Positions 45,864 through 55,348 of a stretch of DNA of 64,000 nt are shown here, piece after piece. The notes below the pieces were generated by a model. It did no database searches. It worked only from the letters and a program-made list of their open reading frames with translations, and was not told where the DNA came from. How positions within the stretch are numbered: the stretch's first letter is position 1; the number at the start of each line of letters is the position of its first letter. Made by a program: the position numbers and the translations under genes. This stretch comes from Alphaproteobacteria bacterium. Its GTDB lineage: Bacteria > Pseudomonadota > Alphaproteobacteria > Caulobacterales > Caulobacteraceae. The DNA lies in contig JAHJOO010000017.1 of the NCBI GenBank assembly GCA_018820275.1, forward strand, positions 17,961-81,960, read 5' to 3'.

Positions 45864-46190
45864 ATGGTGGATCTGATCCTGCCCGGGAGGGGGCGGCGGC
45901 TGGTGCGGCTGCTGGCGGCGCGGCGAGGGCGGCCGACGGTGCTGCGGCTGGCCGACGGTCGCGAAGTCACGGCGTGGAACAGCGTCTGGGGCCGCGACTG
46001 GGGCGCGGAGTGGGAGCATCTGACGCTGAATCTGTCGCCGCGGGTGGCGGGGGCGGAGGTGGCGTCCCTGTCCAGCGGGGACGTCGCCGAGATGTTTGAC
46101 GACGCGGGCGGCCTGCTGCATCGGCGGGCGTCCGGATGCGAGGAGGGGGCGCGACCTGCGCCGCGCCCCCTCGATCTCCGCCGCTCGTGA
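45864..46190 (+). CDS. Hypothetical protein (108 aa)
   Basis: A small protein (MVDLILPGRGRRLVRLLAAR, WGRDWGAEWEHLTLNLSP, SSGDVAEMFDDAGGLL). No family recognised; it looks like a short conserved cytoplasmic protein rather than a shadow frame because AGGAG lies seven bases before the ATG at 45864. An ATG five codons upstream is in frame but lacks such support. The 3' end codes a GC hairpin (46143-46172), so the last ~15 residues (ARPAPRPL) may be terminator-driven. It converges on citrate synthase. Confidence 0.55.
   Translation: MVDLILPGRGRRLVRLLAARRGRPTVLRLADGREVTAWNSVWGRDWGAEWEHLTLNLSPRVAGAEVASLSSGDVAEMFDDAGGLLHRRASGCEEGARPAPRPLDLRRS
46143..46172. terminator. Hairpin at the convergent end of hypothetical gene and citrate synthase
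   Basis: Perfect 11-bp stem GAGGGGGCGCG / CGCGCCCCCTC (46143-46153 with 46162-46172) at the 3' junction of the convergent genes. No U tract is visible on either strand, so it is at most a weak bidirectional terminator. Confidence 0.4.
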
Positions 46191-46194
46191 CGTC

Positions 46195-47496
<1,302 letters not shown>

Positions 47497-47568
47497 GTCG
47501 GGCCTTTTTCCGTGCGCTTCACCGCGGCGCGAGACGCGCCGGCGGAAAGCGGAAGCTTGAGGTGAACG

Positions 47569-48987
47569 TCATTTAGTCTGTTGCAGCGCATCATCCAAGC
47601 GCCCGAGGGCGTCTTCCCGCCCCAAAGCGGCCAGGGTTCGGGCGATGTCGGGCGAGACGCCGTCGCCGGTCAGGGCGGCGCGCACCGCGGGGCCGACCTT
47701 GCCGAAGCCCACGGCCTCCTCCTCGACGAAGGCCTTGAGCTCGGCCTCCAGCGCGAAGACGTCCCAGCTTTCGAACAGGCGCAGACGGTCGCGCAGGCGG
47801 GCGATGCGCTCTCCCGACTCGCCGGTGAGCATCGGCAGGGCCTTGTCATAGATCGTCAGCGGCCGGCGGCGCAGGACGAAGGCGGTCTGGTCGGCGAGCT
47901 CCAGCAGGGTCTTCGCCCGGTCCTTGACGAAGGGGACCGCGCGGCTCAGGCGGGCCTCGTCGCCCTCGGCCAGGACGTGGCCGCGCGACAGGTGCACGTC
48001 CAGCGCGGCCTTGGCCAGGCGGTCGTCGTCGGCCAGCCGGATCCAGTGGGCGTTGACGTGGGCCAGCTTGTCGAAGTCCAGCCGGGCCGGCGCCCTGCCG
48101 ACGCCGTCGAGGCCGAACCATGCGATGGCCTGCGCGTCCGAGAACAGTTCGTCGTCGCCGTGGGCCCAGCCGAGGCGGGCCAGATAGTTGCGCATGGCCT
48201 CGGGCAGATAGCCCATGTCGGCGTACTCATGCACGGCCTGCGCGCCATGGCGCTTGGACAGTTTGGCGCCGTCGGGGCCGTGGATCAGGGGGATGTGGGC
48301 GAAGGTCGGGCGGGTCCAGCCCAGCGCGTCGTAGATCAGGCTCTGGCGGGCGGCGTTGTTCAGATGATCGTCGCCGCGGATGACGTGGGTGACCCCCATG
48401 TCGTGGTCGTCGACCACCACGGCCAGATTGTAGGTGGGCGCGCCGTCCGAGCGCAGGATGACCAGGTCGTCCAGCGAGGCCGTGTCCCAGCGGACCTCGC
48501 CCTGGACCGCGTCGGCGACCACGACGGGGGCGTCCTTGGGCCGTTTGAAGCGGACGGTGTGCGGCTGCATCATGTCGGCGACGGACGGTTCGCGGTCGCG
48601 CCACGGGGATTCGAAGGTGCGGCCTTCGGCCTTCGCCTGGTCGCGCAGGGCGCCGGTCTGCTCGGCCGTCAGGAAGTCGCGGTAGGCGTGACCGGTCTCG
48701 AGCAGCCGGTTCGCCACCTCGCGGTGGCGGTCGGCGCGGCTGAACTGGAACACGGGCGCCTCGTCGGGGAACAGGCCGAGCCAGTTCAGGCCGTCGAAGA
48801 TCGCCTTGACCGCCGCCTCGGTGGAGCGTTCGCGGTCGGTGTCCTCGACCCGGACAAGAAACTTCCCGTTGTGTCGCCGGGCAAACAAGAAGTTGAAAAG
48901 CGCCGTTCGGGCGCCCCCTATGTGCAGATAGCCGGTGGGCGAGGGGGCGAAGCGGGTGACGACGGGCGTCGAGGGGGAGGAGGTCAT
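47569..48987 (-). CDS. gltX: Glutamyl-tRNA synthetase
   Basis: A 472-residue class I synthetase: HIGH-type PTGYLHIGGARTA, GDDHLNNAARQ, and KLSKR as the KMSKS motif. The C-terminal anticodon-binding helices follow. Two starts are open: ATG at 48987 (MTSSPSTPV) and ATG at 49002. Neither has a strong Shine-Dalgarno sequence; 48987 gives the usual short N-terminus. If 48987 is used, its CAT overlaps the comEC ATG as CATG, so the two genes abut head to head with no intergenic region. Many alphaproteobacteria carry two GltX-type enzymes; whether this one is discriminating cannot be judged from sequence. Confidence 0.95.
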   Translation of the reverse strand: MTSSPSTPVVTRFAPSPTGYLHIGGARTALFNFLFARRHNGKFLVRVEDTDRERSTEAAVKAIFDGLNWLGLFPDEAPVFQFSRADRHREVANRLLETGHAYRDFLTAEQTGALRDQAKAEGRTFESPWRDREPSVADMMQPHTVRFKRPKDAPVVVADAVQGEVRWDTASLDDLVILRSDGAPTYNLAVVVDDHDMGVTHVIRGDDHLNNAARQSLIYDALGWTRPTFAHIPLIHGPDGAKLSKRHGAQAVHEYADMGYLPEAMRNYLARLGWAHGDDELFSDAQAIAWFGLDGVGRAPARLDFDKLAHVNAHWIRLADDDRLAKAALDVHLSRGHVLAEGDEARLSRAVPFVKDRAKTLLELADQTAFVLRRRPLTIYDKALPMLTGESGERIARLRDRLRLFESWDVFALEAELKAFVEEEAVGFGKVGPAVRAALTGDGVSPDIARTLAALGREDALGRLDDALQQTK

Positions 48988-51145
48988 GGGGGCAGGGTCC
49001 ATCAGGGCCGCCCTTATAGCGCCCGACGCGGCCAAGCCCAGCCTGAGGACGCGGGTCGAGGTCTTCCTGCGCGATCAGGCCGCGGCGCAGGCGCTGCGGT
49101 GGGGGCTGTGGGCGCCGGTGGCCTTCGGCGGCGGCTGCGCGGTCTATTTCATGCTGAAGAGCGAGCCACCGGCGTGGCCGCTCGTGCTCGCCGCCATGGT
49201 GGCCACGGGGCTGTGGCTGGCGGTGAGGCGGCTGAACGTGGGGCGGGCCCTGACCTGTCCGCTGATGCTGCTGGCCTTCTTCGCCCTGGGGATCGCGAAC
49301 GCGAAGTTCCGGAGCGATCGCGTGGCCGCGCCGGTGGCCCCGGCGATGAGCGCGCCGGCGCGGATCACGGGCTGGGTCACCGATGTCGAGTCGCCGGGCG
49401 GCGGCGGCGGGGCGCGGGTAATGGTGGCCCCGGTCCGGATCGAGGGGCTGGTGCCGGAGGCGACGCCGTTGCGCGTGCGCGCGACACTGGGAAGCGCCGC
49501 GCCGATCGTGCCGGGGACGCCGGTCAGCCTGTTCGCCCTGCTGAACCCGCCGCCGTCGCCCGCCTCGCCGGGGGCCTACGACTTCGGACGGGTGGCGTGG
49601 TTCCAGCGGATGGGCGGGGTGGCCTTCGTGCTGACCGACCCGCGCCCGGCATCGCTGGAGCCGGCGCCTTGGCGGCTGCGGCTGACGATGGCGGTCAACG
49701 CCGCGCGGGTCGATCTGGCGCGGCGCATCGTCGAGCGGCTGGGGCCCCGCACCGGCGGGATCGCCGCCGCCATGACGACCGGGGTGGAGGCGTGGCTGGA
49801 TCCCGACGAGGTCGAACGGATGCGCGATTCCGGCCTGGCGCACATCCTGTCGATCTCGGGCCTGCACATGGCGGTGGTGGGCGGCTTCGCCTTCTTCGCC
49901 GCCCGGCTGGGGATCGCCCTGATCCCGCCGCTGGCGCTGAGGATCAACGGCAAGAAGGCGGCCGCATGGGTCGGGCTCACCGCCGTCGGCGTCTATCTGG
50001 TGATCTCGGGCGCGCCGCCGCCGGCGGTGCGGGCGGCGGTGACGGCCTCGATCGCCTTCGTCGCCATCCTGATGGACCGGCCCGCCATCACCCTGCACGG
50101 GCTGGCGGTCGCGGCGCTGATCGTGCTGGCGATCCAGCCGGAGGCGATCGTCACGCCGGGCTTCCAGATGTCGTTCGCGGCGACGGCGGCGCTGGTGGCG
50201 CTGGTCGAGGCCTGGCCGCGGCAGCCGCGCGAGATCCAGGCCCCGGCCCTGATCCTGGCGGTGCAGCGGACGGGGCAGTGGATCGGGGCGGCGGCGCTGG
50301 CCAGTCTGGTGGCCGGGGCGGCGACCGCGCCCTTCGCCATGCAGCATTTCAACCGCGCGGCCATGTACGGGCTGGTCTCGAACATGACCGTGGCGCCGAT
50401 CTCGGACTTCCTGATCATGCCGGCGCTGGCGCTGGGGGCCCTGCTGGAGCCACTGGGGCTTGGCGCGCCCTTCCTGTGGCTGGCGGGGCTGGGCATCGAG
50501 GCCATGCTGTGGGTCGGCGGATGGACCGCCGGCTTGCCGGGGGCGGTCCGGACCTGGGCCAGCGCGCCGACGGCGGCCCTGCCGGTCGCCTTCATGGGGG
50601 TGATGATTTGCTGTCTGGTCCGCGGGCCGCTTCGGGGGTTCGGCCTGCCGCTGGCGTGCGCCGTCCTGCTCTGGCCGAGGGGCCCCGCGCCGGACGTGTG
50701 GATCGGCGACGGCGGGGCGAAGGCGGCGACGGTCCACGGCGGTCGCGCGACCGTAGTGCGTGGCGGGCTGGAGGATTTCGGGGTCGAGGTGTGGAGCCGG
50801 CGGCGCGGGTTGATCGCCGAGGCGCGCGCTGCGGACGGGTGGACCTGCGGGCGGACCGATTGCCGCCCGGATGCCGAGGCGGTGGGCCCGGCCCTGTTCT
50901 GGGGGCGGCGCGGTCCCCCCGTCGAGCGGCTGGCCGAGGCCTGCGCTTCGGCGGAGGTGGTTGCGGTGCGGGCCGTGGTGGAGACGCTGCCGCCGGCGTG
51001 CGCGCCGCGGCTGGTGCTGGACGGGCGCGACTTCGCGGCGCGGGGCGCGGTCGAGCTGTGGCGCGACGGCGACGGCTGGCGCGCCCTTTGGGTCGCGGAT
51101 CTGCGCGGCGACCGTCCGTGGGCGCGCTACGGGGAGGGGGAGTGA
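48986..51145 (+). CDS. comEC: ComEC/Rec2 DNA-uptake channel protein
   Basis: A 719-residue inner-membrane protein for natural DNA uptake. N-terminal helices and an OB-fold-like domain (about 100-230) precede the competence domain (SISGLHMAVVGGFAFF, QMSFAATAALVALVEAWP, HFNRAAMYGLVSNMTVAPIS). The C-terminal ~150 residues lack a complete metallo-beta-lactamase HxHxDH, so it is the shorter type. The start at 48986 is chosen because GGGGGAGGAGG precedes it; a longer frame begins at 48935. Its start codon overlaps the gltX start on the other strand. Its 3' end leads into a hairpin repeat before lexA. Confidence 0.9.
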   Translation: MGAGSIRAALIAPDAAKPSLRTRVEVFLRDQAAAQALRWGLWAPVAFGGGCAVYFMLKSEPPAWPLVLAAMVATGLWLAVRRLNVGRALTCPLMLLAFFALGIANAKFRSDRVAAPVAPAMSAPARITGWVTDVESPGGGGGARVMVAPVRIEGLVPEATPLRVRATLGSAAPIVPGTPVSLFALLNPPPSPASPGAYDFGRVAWFQRMGGVAFVLTDPRPASLEPAPWRLRLTMAVNAARVDLARRIVERLGPRTGGIAAAMTTGVEAWLDPDEVERMRDSGLAHILSISGLHMAVVGGFAFFAARLGIALIPPLALRINGKKAAAWVGLTAVGVYLVISGAPPPAVRAAVTASIAFVAILMDRPAITLHGLAVAALIVLAIQPEAIVTPGFQMSFAATAALVALVEAWPRQPREIQAPALILAVQRTGQWIGAAALASLVAGAATAPFAMQHFNRAAMYGLVSNMTVAPISDFLIMPALALGALLEPLGLGAPFLWLAGLGIEAMLWVGGWTAGLPGAVRTWASAPTAALPVAFMGVMICCLVRGPLRGFGLPLACAVLLWPRGPAPDVWIGDGGAKAATVHGGRATVVRGGLEDFGVEVWSRRRGLIAEARAADGWTCGRTDCRPDAEAVGPALFWGRRGPPVERLAEACASAEVVAVRAVVETLPPACAPRLVLDGRDFAARGAVELWRDGDGWRALWVADLRGDRPWARYGEGE

Positions 51146-51152
51146 GTGTCCT

Positions 51153-51219
51153 GGAGCGCGACGTCCACGTCCGCGACTTTGCGGGCCATGCAGGCCGCGG
51201 ACCTGGCGGTCCGCGCTCC
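51153..51219. repeat. Long inverted repeat, copy 1
   Basis: Arms at 51153-51177 (GGAGCGCG-ACGTCCACGTCC) and 51195-51219 (GGTCCGCGCTCC end) can fold as a long imperfect hairpin. The same element, better conserved, lies at 53101-53166. It fills the gap between convergent comEC and lexA and could serve as a bidirectional terminator or REP-like element. Confidence 0.7.
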
Positions 51220-51231
51220 ATAGGCCTCGCC

Positions 51232-51912
51232 TCAGTGATACCGGCGGATCAGCCCCACCAGCTTGCCCTGAACCTCGACCTGGTCGGGGCCGAAGATGCG
51301 GGTCTCATAGTTGCGGTTGGCGGGCTCCAGCGCGATGGAGGCCCCCTTCTTGCGCAGGCGCTTGAGGGTGGCCTCCTCGCCCTCGACCAGGGCCACCACG
51401 ATGTCGCCCGAGGTGGCCGTGTCGCTGGATTTGATGATGACCAGATCGCCGTTCAGGATCCCGGCCTCGATCATGGAGTCGCCTTCGATCTCCAGCAGAT
51501 AGTGTTCGCCGGCCCCCAGCATGGCCTCCGGCACCGGATAGCGGGCGGTCTCGTGCTCGATGGCGGCGATGGGCGTGCCGGCGGCGATCTTGCCCATCAG
51601 GGAGAGTTCGCGGGTGTCGTTGGCCGGCTCGGCGGCGATCGGACGGCCGCCGCCCTGCACCACCTGCGGCTTGAATCCCCGTCCGCCGGGCGCGGCCTGA
51701 TCCGGCAGCTTGGTCACCTCCAGCGCGCGGGCGCGGTGGGCGAGACGGCGGATGAAGCCCCGCTCCTCCAGCGCCGTGATCAGCCGGTGGATGCCCGACT
51801 TGGACGCCAGATCCAGCGCCTCCTTCATCTCGTCGAACGAGGGCGAGACGCCCGTCTCCTTGATCCGTTCATGGATGAACATCAGGAGCTCGTGCTGCTT
51901 CTTGGTGAGCAT
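51232..51912 (-). CDS. lexA: LexA SOS repressor
   Basis: A 226-residue repressor. N-terminal winged helix-turn-helix ([40 protein letters not shown]), self-cleavage site A111-G112 in KIAAGTP, and the S146/K184 dyad in GDSM and ATLKRL. It should repress itself and other SOS genes until RecA filaments trigger cleavage. The start at 51912 matches the family N-terminus. Two alphaproteobacterial SOS boxes lie 18 and 43 bases upstream. Confidence 0.98.
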   Translation of the reverse strand: MLTKKQHELLMFIHERIKETGVSPSFDEMKEALDLASKSGIHRLITALEERGFIRRLAHRARALEVTKLPDQAAPGGRGFKPQVVQGGGRPIAAEPANDTRELSLMGKIAAGTPIAAIEHETARYPVPEAMLGAGEHYLLEIEGDSMIEAGILNGDLVIIKSSDTATSGDIVVALVEGEEATLKRLRKKGASIALEPANRNYETRIFGPDQVEVQGKLVGLIRRYH

Positions 51913-51929
51913 GGCGTCGAATCTTTCAG

Positions 51930-51983
51930 GAACAAGCCGTGAACCGATGGCGATGTTCTGTAAGTGTTCTTGCCTAATGTCAA
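51930..51983 (-). promoter_or_regulatory. lexA promoter with two SOS boxes
   Basis: GTTC-N7-GTTC, the alphaproteobacterial LexA site, occurs twice: 51955-51969 reads GTTCTGTAAGTGTTC on the plus strand, and 51930-51944 reads GTTCACGGCTTGTTC on the minus strand. A -35 TTGACA on the minus strand is at 51978-51983, and a poor -10 near 51957-51962 (TACAGA, 15-bp spacer) would be covered by the boxes. Confidence 0.88.
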
Positions 51984-51995
51984 CTTAACGGGGGA

Positions 51996-52072
51996 TGCAG
52001 GAGCGGGCGGGACTTGAACCACGCCTCTCCGACCCGACGATCGGCGCACTTTCCAGATATGCTACCGCTCCC
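51996..52072 (-). tRNA. Degenerate tRNA-Ser(GGA)-like sequence, D-arm missing
   Basis: On the minus strand: acceptor GGAGCGG (52071-52065) and CCGCTCC (52006-52000) pair perfectly; TTCAAGT with a flanking GCG-T-GG/CCCGC stem resembles a T-arm with one inserted base; CTGGAAAGTG (52056-52047) equals a Ser(GGA) anticodon loop; CCGA...TCGG would be the long variable arm. Only TA separates the acceptor from the anticodon arm, so no D-arm is present, and no CCA is encoded (TGCA follows). A strained four-arm fold is also possible. Best read as a tRNA pseudogene. Confidence 0.5.
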
Positions 52073-52283
52073 GCCCGCGAGCATGTGCGGTCATCGACCG
52101 GCGAGCAAGTCAGGCTTCACGTCCTTCCCCGCTCGCCGGGGAAGGTGGGCGGCGGAGCCGCTCGGATGGGGGGCTGGAGGCGAGGTGTTCGGTGTCGAAT
52201 GATCGTCGGACAGGTCGGTGTTTCCCCCCCCATCCGTCTCGCTCTGCGAGCCACGTTCCCCCGCAAGGGCGGAAGGGCGATGA
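52073..52283. repeat. Repeat-rich gap before trpC
   Basis: This completes the 371-base gene-free stretch between lexA and trpC. CCTTCCCC-GGGGAAGG (52123-52145) begins a module continuing through GGATGGGG; an inverted copy ends at 52277 (CCCCCCATCCGTCTCGCTC, GCGAGCC). The module resembles the one between rpiA and the Sua5 gene. No ORF of convincing quality is seen. Confidence 0.6.
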
Positions 52284-53087
52284 CTAGGCCATCAACTCCC
52301 GCGTCGCCGCTTCCACCTCGGTCTGGCGCATCAGGCTTTCGCCCACCAGCACGGCCTGGGCGTGGGCGGCGGAGACGCGGGCGACGTCATCGGGGGTGAA
52401 GATGCCGCTCTCGGCGACCAGCAGGGCGTGGACGGGGCTGATCAGGGCCAGTTCCTCGACGCGGGCGAGGTCGACGTCGAAGGTGCGCAGGCTGCGCGCG
52501 TTGATGCCGACCAGCGCGGTCTCGCGGTCCTCGACCAGCCGGCAGGCGCGGGCCATCTCGGCCTCGTCGTGGGTCTCGATCAGGGCGTCCATGCCGAAGC
52601 GATCCGCCTCGGCCAGCAGGTCGGCGGCCAGCGAGTCGTCGATCATGGCCAGGATGATCAGGATGCAGTCGGCGCCCAACGCCCGGCTCTCGGCCACCTG
52701 CCAGGGGTCGACCAGGAAGTCCTTGCGCAGACAGGGCAGGGCGACGGCGTCCCGCACGGCGACCAGAAAGGCGTCGTCGCCGTGGAAGCTGGGGCCGTCG
52801 GTCAGGACCGACAGACAGGTCGCGCCGCCGCGCTCATAGGCGCGCGCCAGCTCGGGCGGGTCGAAGTCGGGACGGATCAGGCCCTTGGACGGGCTGGCCT
52901 TCTTGATCTCGGCGATCAGGCCGGGACGGCCCGTGTCGTCGAAACGGGCCTGCAGCGCCGCCTGGAAGCCGCGCGGAGCCGAGGCGAGGGCGGCGCGGGC
53001 CTCGACGGCGGGCTGCGATTCGGCGGCCTTTCGCGCTGCCACCTCCTCGCGCTTGTAGGCGGCGATGTGAGCGAGGACGTCGGTCAC
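52284..53087 (-). CDS. trpC: Indole-3-glycerol phosphate synthase
   Basis: A 267-residue single-function TrpC of tryptophan synthesis. (Beta/alpha)8 motifs: [13 protein letters not shown] (catalytic Lys), [43 protein letters not shown] and [11 protein letters not shown]. The start is a GTG at 53087 with GAGGTGG before it. It lies 88 bases after trpD, separated by a hairpin repeat. Confidence 0.97.
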   Translation of the reverse strand: MTDVLAHIAAYKREEVAARKAAESQPAVEARAALASAPRGFQAALQARFDDTGRPGLIAEIKKASPSKGLIRPDFDPPELARAYERGGATCLSVLTDGPSFHGDDAFLVAVRDAVALPCLRKDFLVDPWQVAESRALGADCILIILAMIDDSLAADLLAEADRFGMDALIETHDEAEMARACRLVEDRETALVGINARSLRTFDVDLARVEELALISPVHALLVAESGIFTPDDVARVSAAHAQAVLVGESLMRQTEVEAATRELMA

Positions 53088-53100
53088 GGGCCCACCTCAA

Positions 53101-53166
53101 GGAGCGCGGACGTCCACGTCCGCGTCCTGGGCCGGCGATGGTCGCGGACCTGGAGGTCCGCGCTCC
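53101..53166. repeat. Long inverted repeat, copy 2
   Basis: Arms 53101-53124 (GGAGCGCGGACGTCCACGTC start) and 53143-53166 (GGTCCGCGCTCC end) pair with few mismatches, flanked by CTCAA on each side. It matches copy 1 at 51153-51219. It lies between trpD and trpC and may attenuate or stabilise that transcript. Confidence 0.75.
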
Positions 53167-53175
53167 TCAAGAGGA

Positions 53176-54207
53176 TCATGCTCCGTCCTCGATCGGCGTA
53201 TTGGTGGCCTCGACGAGGCGGGTGAGAGCGAGAGCCGCCCGGCCGTCGTCGATGACGGCGGCGGCGAGGGCGGCCCCCTCGCGCAGGTCGGCGGCGCGGT
53301 CGGCGACGATGAGCGCGGCGGCGGCGTTCAGCAGGACCACGTCGCGATAGGCGCCGGGCGCGCCGTCCAGAAGGGCGCGCAGGGCGGCGGCGTTCTCTTC
53401 CGCGTCGCCGCCGCGCAGGTCGTCGATGGTGGCGGTGGCCAGGCCGGCGTCGGCGGGCGTCACGGTGAAGCGGCGCACCGCCCCGTCCCGCCACTCCGCC
53501 ACCTCGGTCGGCCCGGTGGTCGTCAGCTCGTCCAGCCCCTGACCGTGCACGGTCCAGGCGCGGGTCGCCCCCAGACGCCCCAGCACCTCGGCCAGCGGCT
53601 CCAGCAGGCGGGGATCGTAGACGCCCATGACCTGACGCCGGGCCCCCGCCGGATTCGACAGCGGCCCCAGCAGGTTGAACACGGTGCGGAAGCCGATCTC
53701 GGCCCGCACCGGCCCGACGTGGCGCATGGCCCCGTGGTAGTGCGGGGCGAACAGGAAGGCGATGCTGGCGTGGTCCAGCGACCGGCGCTGCTGCTCGGGC
53801 GTGGCCGCCAGATTGACGCCCAGTGCGGCCAGCACGTCGGATGACCCGGACTTCGAGCTGAGCGCCCGGTTGCCGTGCTTGGCGACCTTCAGCCCCGCGC
53901 CGGCCAGCACCAGGGCGGCGGCGGTGGAGATGTTGAAGGTGTGCTGGCCGTCGCCGCCCGTCCCGCAGGTGTCGATGGCGTCGTACGGATGGTCCAGCGT
54001 GCGCGCCGCGTCGCGCATGGCCGTGGCGAAGGCGGCGATCTCGTCCACCGTCTCGCCGCGGATGCGCAGGGCGGTGACGGCGGCGGCGACCTGGGCCGGG
54101 GTCGGCTCGCCGCGCAGGCAGGCGGCGAAGAAGTCGCGCGCCTCGTCGGTCGACAGGACGCGGCCGTCGACCAGCCTGGCCAGCAGGGGTTTGAAGGAGT
54201 CGGCCAT
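53176..54207 (-). CDS. trpD: Anthranilate phosphoribosyltransferase
   Basis: A 343-residue TrpD, transferring phosphoribose to anthranilate. The PRPP-binding [14 protein letters not shown] and the [21 protein letters not shown] segment are diagnostic. The ATG at 54207 overlaps the trpG stop by one base (TGATG), so it is coupled to trpG. Confidence 0.97.
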   Translation of the reverse strand: MADSFKPLLARLVDGRVLSTDEARDFFAACLRGEPTPAQVAAAVTALRIRGETVDEIAAFATAMRDAARTLDHPYDAIDTCGTGGDGQHTFNISTAAALVLAGAGLKVAKHGNRALSSKSGSSDVLAALGVNLAATPEQQRRSLDHASIAFLFAPHYHGAMRHVGPVRAEIGFRTVFNLLGPLSNPAGARRQVMGVYDPRLLEPLAEVLGRLGATRAWTVHGQGLDELTTTGPTEVAEWRDGAVRRFTVTPADAGLATATIDDLRGGDAEENAAALRALLDGAPGAYRDVVLLNAAAALIVADRAADLREGAALAAAVIDDGRAALALTRLVEATNTPIEDGA

Positions 54208-54797
54208 CAGACCGTCGCGGTCCGCTTCACGTTCGCGAGGTCGAGGAAGTTGGCCAGCAGGTCGTGGCCGTGTTCCGTGGCGATCGATTCGGGGTGGAAC
54301 TGGACGCCGTGGATCGGGCGGGTGCGGTGGGCCAGGCCCATGATCTCGCCGTCGGCCGTCCAGGCCGTGACGTGCAGTACGTCGGGCAGGGTCTCGCGGC
54401 GCACGGCCAGCGAGTGGTAGCGCGTCGCGGTGAAGGGCGAGGGCAGGCCTCGGAAGACGCTGGTCCCGTCGTGCAGGATCGGGCTGGTCTTGCCGTGCAT
54501 CAGGGTCTTGGCGCGGATCACCTCGCCGCCGAAGGCCTGACCCATGGCCTGATGGCCCAGACAGACGCCAAAGATCGGCATGTCCTCGGGCGCGGTGGTC
54601 AGGATCGGCAGGCAGATGCCCGCCTCGTTCGGCGAGCAGGGGCCCGGCGACAGCAGGACGGCGTCGGGCTTCGACGCCCAGGCCTCGTCCGGCGTGATCT
54701 CGTCGTTGCGCACCACGCGCGTCTCGGCACCCAGTTCCGCGAGGTAGTGGACCAGGTTCCAGGTGAAGCTGTCGTAGTTGTCGACGACGAGGATCAT
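54207..54797 (-). CDS. trpG: Anthranilate synthase glutamine amidotransferase subunit
   Basis: A 196-residue class I glutaminase that feeds ammonia to TrpE. Catalytic C79 in [11 protein letters not shown] and the HPES His/Glu pair are present, and [13 protein letters not shown] forms the oxyanion strand. It may also serve PabB in folate synthesis. It leads trpG-trpD-trpC; trpE is separate, about 550 bases upstream. Confidence 0.96.
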   Translation of the reverse strand: MILVVDNYDSFTWNLVHYLAELGAETRVVRNDEITPDEAWASKPDAVLLSPGPCSPNEAGICLPILTTAPEDMPIFGVCLGHQAMGQAFGGEVIRAKTLMHGKTSPILHDGTSVFRGLPSPFTATRYHSLAVRRETLPDVLHVTAWTADGEIMGLAHRTRPIHGVQFHPESIATEHGHDLLANFLDLANVKRTATV

Positions 54798-54927
54798 GCG
54801 GGCGTCATAGGGGCGTCCCGAGCCGGGGGGAAGCGGCGAGAGCCTGATTCACGGCTTGCTCGAAGCGGGCCGATCAAGGTCGTCCGCCGCAAGGCTTCGT
54901 TAACCATGGTTGCGGGATCGTGCGGGG

Positions 54928-55116
54928 ATGAGCGACACCCGCATCACCACCGCCCGCACCGCCATCGGCCAGGCCAGGGCCCTGCTCACCGACGAGGCCG
55001 CGCCGGACAAGACCGCGCCGCTGAAGGCGCTGGGCGCCTCCGCGCTGGCGGCGGTGGGCGCGGTTCTGATGGCCGGGGCCTTCATCCTGGGGCCGGGGGT
55101 CACCTTCGGGCCCTGA
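54928..55116 (+). CDS. Small single-pass membrane protein (hypothetical)
   Basis: A 62-residue protein: soluble charged N-terminal half (SDTRITTARTAIGQARALL) and one C-terminal hydrophobic helix (AVGAVLMAGAFILGPGVTF). Encoded opposite the trp genes, between trpE and trpG. The start at 54928 is chosen for the MSDTRIT N-terminus; a weak GGGG precedes it. A TTAACCAT, the CtrA half-motif described in Caulobacter, lies 20 bases upstream (54900-54907). Function unknown. Confidence 0.55.
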   Translation: MSDTRITTARTAIGQARALLTDEAAPDKTAPLKALGASALAAVGAVLMAGAFILGPGVTFGP

Positions 55117-55135
55117 GTGTGGGGCTGGGCCGGTT

Positions 55136-55306
55136 GGTTCGTCACGAAGAACACGAAGAACAAAGCCACGAAGGACGCGACGGGACCGCGCGCGGGGGCG
55201 CCGCAGGCGATCATTCGCCGGCACTTTGAGACAAGGCGCTGCGCGCGGCTGTTGCGCCAATCCTTCGTGTTCTTCGTGGACCCTTCGTGTCCTTTGTGAC
55301 GAACCC
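55136..55306. repeat. Inverted-repeat element built on CACGAAG
   Basis: Left arm 55136-55178 (GGTTCGTCACGAAGAACACG start) and right arm 55261-55306 (TTTGTGACGAACCC end) are inverted copies made of direct CACGAAG(GA) units, 82 bases apart. It fills most of the 232-base gap between the small membrane protein and trpE. No coding content seen. Confidence 0.65.
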
Positions 55307-55348
55307 AGGCTGCGGGCGACGGCGCGGACGCGGCCGATTGCAGCGCGG

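Noticed and set aside
47581-51942. A 1453-codon plus-strand frame across gltX, comEC and lexA
   Set aside because: It runs antisense to gltX and lexA and out of frame with comEC; all three have strong motifs, so this frame is a shadow.
52000-52071. A normal selenocysteine or proline tRNA at the tRNA-like site
   Set aside because: No TCA anticodon or 8-bp acceptor/13-bp stem for Sec; no consistent anticodon stem gives a CGG Pro tRNA.
55117-55348. A CRISPR array in the CACGAAG repeat
   Set aside because: Units are 7-12 bases, contiguous and inverted, with no regular spacers or cas genes.
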